This document shows, piece by piece, positions 1 through 4,585 of a stretch of DNA of 6,185 nucleotides (position 1 is its first letter; each line of letters opens with the position of its first letter). The position numbers and the translations under genes are program-made. Below the pieces are notes generated by a model that was not told the origin of the DNA, did no database searches, and saw nothing but the letters and a program-made list of their open reading frames with translations. Origin of the DNA: CAVPGH01 sp046726955 (GTDB taxonomy: Bacteria; Acidobacteriota; Vicinamibacteria; Fen-336); the NCBI GenBank assembly GCA_046726955.1, contig JBKPBQ010000279.1:1-6185 (forward strand), given 5' to 3'.

Positions 1-387
1 GGCGAACACGATCTGCGCGAGGTCGGCGAGCGGCTTGGGCTTCTGCACGAAGCTGTCGACACCCAGGCGCCGCGCCTCCGCCTCCATCTCCGGAGTGCGG
101 TAGGCGGTGAGGAGGACGATCGCGGTGTGCGGGCAGCGCTCCTTCACGAACGCCACCATGGCCAGGCCTTCCGTCCCGTAGATCCCGGTGAGGCGCAGGT
201 CGGCGATCACCACCGAGTACGAGACGTGCGAGAGGAGCGCCTCGGCCTCCTCGAGCTCGCGGGCGCCGTGGACCTCGAACCCCAGCGCCTCGAAGTATTC
301 GCTCGTGGCGAAGAGGATCGCTTCCTCGTCGTCCACGACGAGCACCCGTGGGCGGAGCTTCCGGGCGGACGGCTCGGCGACAGTCAC
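1..387 (-). CDS. Response regulator, receiver (REC) domain; 3' end cut by window edge
   Basis: The 129 visible residues form a nearly complete CheY-like receiver domain that would accept a phosphoryl group from a histidine kinase in the cytoplasm. Acidic pocket residues are D19, D20 and E21 (VLVVDDEE); the phosphoacceptor is D63 in IADLRLTG; the switch threonine is T94 in VLLTAY; the conserved lysine is K116 in VQKPKP. The coding frame is still open at base 1, so an output domain may follow, or it may be a single-domain regulator. I chose the GTG at 385-387. A GTG at codon 15 (343-345, giving MLVVDDEE) is a real alternative, because the predicted sigma-54 start site leaves only three bases before the first GTG. 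An in-frame TTG at 403-405 lies inside the -12 element and is unlikely. The gene lies 151 bases downstream of the NtrC-type regulator on the same strand and probably has its own sigma-54 promoter. Receiver assignment is firm; full architecture is unknown. Confidence 0.9.
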   Translation of the reverse strand, partial: MTVAEPSARKLRPRVLVVDDEEAILFATSEYFEALGFEVHGARELEEAEALLSHVSYSVVIADLRLTGIYGTEGLAMVAFVKERCPHTAIVLLTAYRTPEMEAEARRLGVDSFVQKPKPLADLAQIVFA

Positions 388-400
388 GGAACCTGGTAAC

Positions 401-417
401 GGCAAGGGTGGTGCCAG
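401..417 (-). promoter_or_regulatory. Sigma-54 (RpoN) promoter, -24/-12 element
   Basis: On the minus strand the sequence reads C-TGGCAC-CACCC-TTGC-C. The known sigma-54 consensus is YTGGCACG-N4-TTGCW. The invariant GG and GC are both present with the required spacing (last G of GG to last C of GC is 12 bases), and all of TGGCAC and TTGC match. The only departures are C for G after TGGCAC and C for W at the end. It points at the receiver gene starting at 387 and lies directly downstream of a sigma-54 activator gene. The predicted start site is near base 390. Confidence 0.78.
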
Positions 418-431
418 GCGTTGTAACGGTC

Positions 432-444
432 TAAATCATTGATG
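432..444 (-). promoter_or_regulatory. IHF-like binding site
   Basis: On the minus strand the sequence reads C-ATCAA-TGAT-TTA, which fits the IHF consensus WATCAANNNNTTR at every defined position except the first (C for W). It sits in the only AT-rich patch of this gap, at about -42 to -54 from the predicted sigma-54 start site, between the candidate activator site and the promoter. IHF bends DNA at that position in known sigma-54 promoters. Whether this organism has IHF or a related HU protein cannot be seen here, and short degenerate motifs arise by chance. Confidence 0.5.
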
Positions 445-449
445 GATCA

Positions 450-480
450 GGGGGAGGGTTGGGGGACCGGGTCGAGGGGG
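450..480 (+). other. G-quadruplex-type motif (five G-runs)
   Basis: Five runs of three or more G lie within 31 bases on the plus strand: 450-454, 456-458, 461-465, 469-471 and 476-480, separated by loops of 1, 2, 3 and 4 bases. This satisfies the common G3+ N1-7 quadruplex pattern with one run to spare. The plus strand is the template strand for the leftward genes, so the RNA would be C-rich and any quadruplex would form in DNA. It lies between the candidate activator dyad and the IHF-like site. The pattern is certain; a function is not. Confidence 0.55.
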
Positions 481-490
481 CTGGACAGCC
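479..490. promoter_or_regulatory. Candidate activator-binding dyad (GGCTG-GA-CAGCC)
   Basis: This is a perfect 5-base inverted repeat with a 2-base centre. It lies about 89 to 100 bases upstream of the predicted sigma-54 start site, where enhancer sites for NtrC-family activators usually sit. The neighbouring NtrC-type protein has a Fis-type helix-turn-helix and is the natural candidate to bind it, but binding is inferred from position and symmetry only. Confidence 0.35.
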
Positions 491-538
491 TTCTAGATCG
501 TGGATCGGGTGCGGCCAGGCGCCGCGCGATCCGCGTGC

Positions 539-1870
539 TCATCCACGTACGAGCCCGAACTGCTTGATCCGCTGGTAGAGCGTGCTGCGGGGGATGCCCA
601 GACGCTTGGCCGCGCGCTCGACCTGGCCGCCTTCCTCGCGGAGCACGCGCTCGATGTGGCGCCGCTCCACGTCCTCGAGCGTGCCCGCCGCGACCGCCTC
701 GTCGAGACTTCCCTCGAAGCTCAGGTCGCGCGGCTCGAGCACCGAGCCCGAGGCGAGGAGGGCCGCGCGCTCGAGCGTGTTGCGCAGCTCGCGCAGGTTG
801 CCCGGCCACGAGTGCGCGGCCAGAGCCGCGGTGGCCGCGGGCGAGAGCGACATGCGGCCGCGTCCCATGTCCGCGGAGATCCGCTCGAGGAAGTGCTCGG
901 AGAGGGCGGGAATGTCCTCTGCCCTCTCGCGCAGCGCGGGCACGCGCAGGGGCAGCGTGCTGATGCGGAAGTAGAGGTCGCTCCGGAACTTCTTCTCGCG
1001 CACGAGCGACTGGAGGTCGTGGTGCGTCGCCGCGATGAGCCGCACGTCCACCTGCCGGTCGCGCACGTCCCCCAGCCGCCGGAAGCGCTTCTCCTCGAGG
1101 ACCTTCAGGAGCTTGGGCTGCACCACCGCGTCCATGTCCCCGATCTCGTCGAGGAAGACCGTTCCCTTGTGCGCGACCTCCAGCAGGCCGTTCTTCGCGG
1201 TCACCGCTCCCGTGAACGCGCCCTTCTCGTGCCCGAAGAGCTCCGTCTCCAGGAACTCCTTGGAGAGGCCCGCGCAGTTGAGGTCGACGAAGGCTTCCTC
1301 CGCGCGCGGCCCCGCGTTGTGCAGCCAGGCCGCGAGGACGCCCTTCCCGGATCCCGTCTCTCCGGTGACGAGCACGGGCAGGTCGGACCCGGAGAGCTTA
1401 CGCGCCTCCTCGGCGAGGGCGCGGATGGCGGCGCTCGTCCCCAGGAAGGGGTCGGGCTCGGAGCGCGCCTGCCGGCTCTTGCCGGCGAGCTGGCGCTTGC
1501 GCGCGCGCTGCTGCTCGAGCACGCGCTCGAGGATCACGAGGAGCGTCGGCATCTCCACCGGCTTCGTGAGCAGGTGCTCCGCCCCGTCCTTGATCGCGCG
1601 CACCGCGAGGTCGATGGTCGCGTGGCCGGTGAGGATGATCACGGGCAGCGCGGGGTCGGTGGCCTTGAGGCGCGGCAGCAGGTCGAGGGCGTTGCCGTCC
1701 GCGAGCAGGTAGTCCACGACCGCGGCGTCGAAGCGCGCGCCGCGGCAGGCCGTCTCCGCGGCCTGGCAGCCTTCGGTCTCCGTCACGTCGAATCCCTTCG
1801 CCTCCAGGAAGTCGCGCACCCCGAAGCGGATCGCGGGCTCGTCGTCGACGATGAGGATGCGGTGCGCCAC
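539..1870 (-). CDS. NtrC-family sigma-54-dependent response regulator
   Basis: A 443-residue transcription activator of standard NtrC length that, once phosphorylated, would use ATP hydrolysis to open sigma-54 RNA polymerase promoters. The receiver domain covers about residues 3-118, with D9/D10, phosphoacceptor D53 (VVDYLLADG), T81 and K103. The AAA+ sigma-54 interaction domain covers about 142-370: Walker A G170-G177 (GETGSGKG), sigma-54 contact loop GAFTGA at 217-222, Walker B around D241/E242 (GTVFLDEIGD), arginine-finger region around R296 and R302 (FRSDLYFRI), and the WPGNLREL motif at 355-362. The C-terminal Fis-type helix-turn-helix is about 398-440 (AAKRLGIPRSTLYQRI). All catalytic motifs look intact, so it should be active. 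The start is GTG at 1868-1870, fixed by a perfect AGGAGGA site four bases upstream edge to edge and by the receiver beginning at residue 3. It follows the kinase stop by 12 bases. Which NtrC subgroup (AtoC, ZraR, other) cannot be settled from here. Confidence 0.97.
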   Translation of the reverse strand: MAHRILIVDDEPAIRFGVRDFLEAKGFDVTETEGCQAAETACRGARFDAAVVDYLLADGNALDLLPRLKATDPALPVIILTGHATIDLAVRAIKDGAEHLLTKPVEMPTLLVILERVLEQQRARKRQLAGKSRQARSEPDPFLGTSAAIRALAEEARKLSGSDLPVLVTGETGSGKGVLAAWLHNAGPRAEEAFVDLNCAGLSKEFLETELFGHEKGAFTGAVTAKNGLLEVAHKGTVFLDEIGDMDAVVQPKLLKVLEEKRFRRLGDVRDRQVDVRLIAATHHDLQSLVREKKFRSDLYFRISTLPLRVPALRERAEDIPALSEHFLERISADMGRGRMSLSPAATAALAAHSWPGNLRELRNTLERAALLASGSVLEPRDLSFEGSLDEAVAAGTLEDVERRHIERVLREEGGQVERAAKRLGIPRSTLYQRIKQFGLVRG

Positions 1871-1873
1871 TGT

Positions 1874-1880
1874 TCCTCCT
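1874..1880 (-). promoter_or_regulatory. Strong ribosome binding site of the NtrC-type regulator
   Basis: AGGAGGA on the minus strand ends three bases before the GTG at 1868-1870. It lies inside the 12-base gap after the kinase stop codon. This is a full anti-16S match and decides the GTG start over any later codon. Confidence 0.85.
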
Positions 1881-1882
1881 GA

Positions 1883-4432
1883 CTACCGGGCGACGCGCAC
1901 GCGCCCCACTTCCGCATCCGGCGCTTCGCCCGCGGGGAGGTCGATCGTGACGAGCGCCCCGCCCTCGGAATGGTTCTGGGCGGTGACCCGCCCGCCCGTC
2001 TGCTCCACGATCCGCTGCACGATGGAGAGCCCCAGGCCGGTGCCTCCGCGCCGTCGTGTGAAGAAGGGCTCGAAGAGCCTGGGGATGTCGGCCTCCTGGA
2101 ACCCGGGTCCCGTGTCGTGGACGGACAGCCGAACCCGCTCGTCTCCGCTCCGGCTGCGGTGGGCTCGCGCCTCGAGGAGGACTCGTCCGTCTCGGCCCGC
2201 GTGCTCGATCGCGTTCTGGAGGAGGTTCTGGACGACCTGGACCATCCGCGAGCGGTCCATGACCACGCGCGGAAGCTCGCCTTGTGTTGCGTCCTCCACC
2301 CGCACATTGCTCCGCCGGGCGAGGAGCTCGCAGGACCGCACTGCTTCCCCCACGATCTCCGCGACGCTCTCGGGGGTGGGCTCGCTCGTGAGGGGCTTGC
2401 CGTACTCCAGGAGGTCGCTCATGAGCTGGCGGAGGCGGTCCACCTGCGTGCGCAGCGTGGACAGGTAGCGCTGGTGCTTCTCCACGTCGCCGAACCGCGC
2501 CTCGAAGGCGTCCACGGTCGAGGAGATGCCGAAGAGGGGGTTGCGCACCTCGTGGGCGACGCCGGCTACGAGCGCGCCCATCACCGACATGTGCTCCTTC
2601 CTGCGGAGCGACTCCTCGAGGCGGACGACGGGCGTGATGTCCCGGCCCACGATCACGACCCGGTCCTCGCCTCCTTCGGGGTTGGAGAAGCGCGTGACGG
2701 ACAGCCCCCACACGCGCCCGGTGGCGCGGTCGCGCGCGACTTCCGCCACCCGCGAGCCCGGCTCCAGGAGGCGCGTGGCGAGGGCGGCCCCCGTCTCCCA
2801 CGGCTCTCCGTGCGCTATCTCGAGCAGCGGTCGGCCAAGGCTCTTTCCATAGCTCACCCCCGCGAGCTCGACGGCGGCGCGGTTGAGCCGGGCGACGCCT
2901 CCCCCGGCGTCGAGGACGACGATCAGCACGTCCACCGCGTCGAACGTCGTCTTCCAGTCGGACGCGGCGGCGAGGAGCGCCGTCTCCAGCCGCGCGCGGT
3001 CCGCCTCCGCCTGCTTGCGCTCGGTGACGTCGCTCACGAGGAGCACGGCGCCGCTCAGCTCTCCGTCGGGTCCGTGCAGCGGGCTGAAGAGCGCGGAGAC
3101 CCAGGGGTTGCCGGGGAGGGCGACCGGATACTCGGCGCTCTGCGCCTCGCCCCGCAGCGCGGTGGCGATCCGCTCCTCGCAGTTCGGAGGAGGGGCGCGG
3201 CGGAAGAGCTCGGGAAGGCCCACTCCGATCATCTCCGAGGCCCGCCAGCCCGTCAGGCGCTCCACGTAGGGATTCCAGAGCACGACCTTGAAGTCGCGGT
3301 CGAAAGCCACGACTCCCTGGGCGGCGCCGTTCACGATCTCCGCGGTGAGCCGAGCCTGGGCATCCCGCGCCTCCTCCGCGCGCTTGCTCTCCGTGATGTC
3401 GCTCATGAGGGCGATCGCGCCCGTGATGTCGCCCGCCGCGTCGCGGCGCGGGCAGAGCGTGATCGCGCACCACGGCCTCTCCCCGAGGTTCGATCTCATG
3501 TCGCTCGCGAACACCGTCTCCCCGTGAAGGGCGCGGCCGATGAGGGTGAGCATCTGCTCGTGGGGAGGCGGAAAGATGTCCCGCGCGTTCTTCCCGAGGA
3601 CCGCGCTCGCCCGCAGGCCGAAGAGGGTCTCCGCGAACGGGTTCCAGACCTGGATGTCGAGGTTCCGGTCGAGGGCGACGATGGCCTCGGCGGCGCCGGT
3701 GACGATCTCCCCCGTGAAGCGCGTCGCGTCCGCGCGCGCCCGCTCCGCGTCCTCGCGCTCGCGCGAGAGGACGATCGCGCGCTCGCGCTCTCCCTCCAGG
3801 AGCCAGAGGACCATGGCCAGGCTGAGGAGGAGGTTCAACGTGACGTCGACCACGCCGGCGTGGGCGAGCTGGAAGAGGGGACTCCCGACGATCGTGCCCC
3901 CGAGCACGAAGAGGGCCTGCTCGAAGGCGCGGCAGAGGAGGGACACCGCCATGAGGGGACGCCCGAGGCCGCCCCCCGGGAACGCGCCTAACGCCACGGT
4001 CACAGCCCCTCCGAGGAATCCGATCGTCTTCACTCCGGCGCGGAGGAAGAGCCGCGTCTGCTGCACGTCCCCGGACCCCGTGAACCCGGCCACGACGAGG
4101 GTGGCGGCGACGACGGTGATCGGCACCCAGCGCGTGATTCGCCGCGGCAGCCGCTCGCCCTTTGCCATCTCGCGGTTCCCGAAGATGATCCAGACGAGCT
4201 GGAGGTAGCCCGCGCTCACCCCGAGGCCGGCGACGAGCGTGTGCCAGGGCTCGTGGGCAGGGAAGAGAGAGCGGGCAAAGAGGCTGAGCCCGGCGACGGC
4301 CAGCGAGACGAGGACGGCGAGCCAGCTCCACACCCAGTAGCGGAGGAAGTGCCGCTTGTAGATGCGGTCGCAGCCGAAGAGCACGGCGGCGACGATGGCG
4401 ACGCTCGCCATCTGCGCCACGAGCCCCTGCAC
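1883..4432 (-). CDS. Membrane sensor histidine kinase: 7 TM, three PAS, HisKA, HATPase
   Basis: An 849-residue (with this start) inner-membrane sensor kinase, the likely phosphodonor for the NtrC-type regulator 12 bases downstream. Seven hydrophobic helices occupy about residues 2-24, 31-53, 63-86, 102-118, 132-151, 157-181 and 190-213, followed by a charged, probably coiled-coil linker. Three PAS domains follow at about 238-345, 362-470 and 492-600; the first two end in PAC-like SDITESKRAEEA and SDVTERKQAEAD. The HisKA domain carries AHEVRNP with phosphoacceptor H627; the E628-x-x-N631 pattern is the one linked to phosphatase activity in HisKA kinases. The HATPase domain shows the N box (N736, N740), G1 DTGPGF (773-778), F box FEPFF (787-791) and G2 GGTGLGL (796-802). 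The kinase looks intact. The start is uncertain: candidates are TTG 4456, GTG 4432, GTG 4420 and ATG 4411, none with a good ribosome site. ATG 4411 would clip the first helix, so I prefer 4432 or 4456. The ligand is unknown. Confidence 0.95.
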   Translation of the reverse strand: MQGLVAQMASVAIVAAVLFGCDRIYKRHFLRYWVWSWLAVLVSLAVAGLSLFARSLFPAHEPWHTLVAGLGVSAGYLQLVWIIFGNREMAKGERLPRRITRWVPITVVAATLVVAGFTGSGDVQQTRLFLRAGVKTIGFLGGAVTVALGAFPGGGLGRPLMAVSLLCRAFEQALFVLGGTIVGSPLFQLAHAGVVDVTLNLLLSLAMVLWLLEGERERAIVLSREREDAERARADATRFTGEIVTGAAEAIVALDRNLDIQVWNPFAETLFGLRASAVLGKNARDIFPPPHEQMLTLIGRALHGETVFASDMRSNLGERPWCAITLCPRRDAAGDITGAIALMSDITESKRAEEARDAQARLTAEIVNGAAQGVVAFDRDFKVVLWNPYVERLTGWRASEMIGVGLPELFRRAPPPNCEERIATALRGEAQSAEYPVALPGNPWVSALFSPLHGPDGELSGAVLLVSDVTERKQAEADRARLETALLAAASDWKTTFDAVDVLIVVLDAGGGVARLNRAAVELAGVSYGKSLGRPLLEIAHGEPWETGAALATRLLEPGSRVAEVARDRATGRVWGLSVTRFSNPEGGEDRVVIVGRDITPVVRLEESLRRKEHMSVMGALVAGVAHEVRNPLFGISSTVDAFEARFGDVEKHQRYLSTLRTQVDRLRQLMSDLLEYGKPLTSEPTPESVAEIVGEAVRSCELLARRSNVRVEDATQGELPRVVMDRSRMVQVVQNLLQNAIEHAGRDGRVLLEARAHRSRSGDERVRLSVHDTGPGFQEADIPRLFEPFFTRRRGGTGLGLSIVQRIVEQTGGRVTAQNHSEGGALVTIDLPAGEAPDAEVGRVRVAR

Positions 4433-4492
4433 GGAAGCCGGATCGACGCTGTGCAACAGCAGGACGATACCACGGTGGCCGCGGGCGGAGCC

Positions 4493-4521
4493 TTGACACC
4501 CTTTCTCGCCGCCCCCAGACT
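4493..4521 (+). promoter_or_regulatory. Sigma-70-like promoter of the TonB-dependent receptor gene
   Basis: A perfect -35 box TTGACA at 4493-4498 is followed by a 17-base spacer and CAGACT at 4516-4521, which matches three of six -10 positions. Predicted transcription would start near 4528, giving a leader of about 58 bases before the ATG at 4586. That leader is too short for a cobalamin or similar riboswitch. The weak -10 could mean the promoter needs an activator, which is an inference. Confidence 0.5.
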
Positions 4522-4534
4522 CCGCGCAGCAGTC
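4518..4534. promoter_or_regulatory. Dyad over the -10/start region, possible operator
   Basis: The arms GACTnC and GnAGTC face each other across five bases, giving a 17-base imperfect dyad that overlaps the -10 box and predicted start site of the receptor promoter. A repressor bound here would block transcription. It does not look like the AT-rich Fur box, and it is short enough to be chance. Confidence 0.25.
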
Positions 4535-4574
4535 GGGAAGGCTTGGCTCGGTGTCCGGCGGTGGCGGGGCGGTC

Positions 4575-4580
4575 GAGGTG
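4575..4580 (+). promoter_or_regulatory. Ribosome binding site of the receptor gene
   Basis: GAGGTG ends five bases before the ATG at 4586-4588. It favours this start over the in-frame ATG two codons later at 4592, which would leave eleven bases. Confidence 0.6.
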
Positions 4581-4585
4581 CGGCG

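Larger units (their letters stand above)
388..538 (-). promoter_or_regulatory. Intergenic regulatory region upstream of the receiver gene
   Basis: This 151-base gap separates the NtrC-type regulator stop from the next receiver gene. It is unusually structured for its length. Reading leftward it holds a weak GC hairpin (GCGGC/GCCGC, 511-525, no T-run, so not a convincing terminator), a GATCG-TG-GATCG direct repeat (496-507), a GGCTG/CAGCC dyad (479-490), a run of G tracts on the plus strand (450-480), an AT-rich patch with an IHF-like match (432-444) and a -24/-12 element (401-417). I see no open reading frame of note and no clear sigma-70 promoter. Confidence 0.65.

Noticed and set aside
127..442. 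Short plus-strand frames opposite the receiver gene
   Set aside because: They mirror the receiver coding region in antisense and show no motif of their own.
511..525. GCGGC-N5-GCCGC hairpin as terminator after the NtrC-type regulator
   Set aside because: The stem is only five pairs and no T-run follows in the direction of transcription; such stems are common in GC-rich DNA.
1970..3991. Long plus-strand open frame of about 673 codons opposite the kinase, and another at 500-1882 opposite the regulator
   Set aside because: Both are antisense to genes with intact catalytic motifs, have compositionally skewed translations and no ribosome site or domain.
1398..4499. Long minus-strand open frame of about 1033 codons overlapping the kinase and regulator
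   Set aside because: It is a shifted frame rich in Arg, Pro, Gly and Ala with no recognisable domain; the kinase and NtrC motifs in the other frames explain the DNA.
4441..4585. Sigma-54 promoter for the kinase or the receptor in the divergent region
   Set aside because: A TGGTATCGTCCTGC stretch on the minus strand resembles the pattern, but GG-to-GC spacing is one base short and TGGCAC/TTGC are not matched.
4522..4585. Cobalamin or other riboswitch in the receptor leader
   Set aside because: The leader from the predicted start site is only about 58 bases, too short for a cobalamin riboswitch, and no conserved box was seen.
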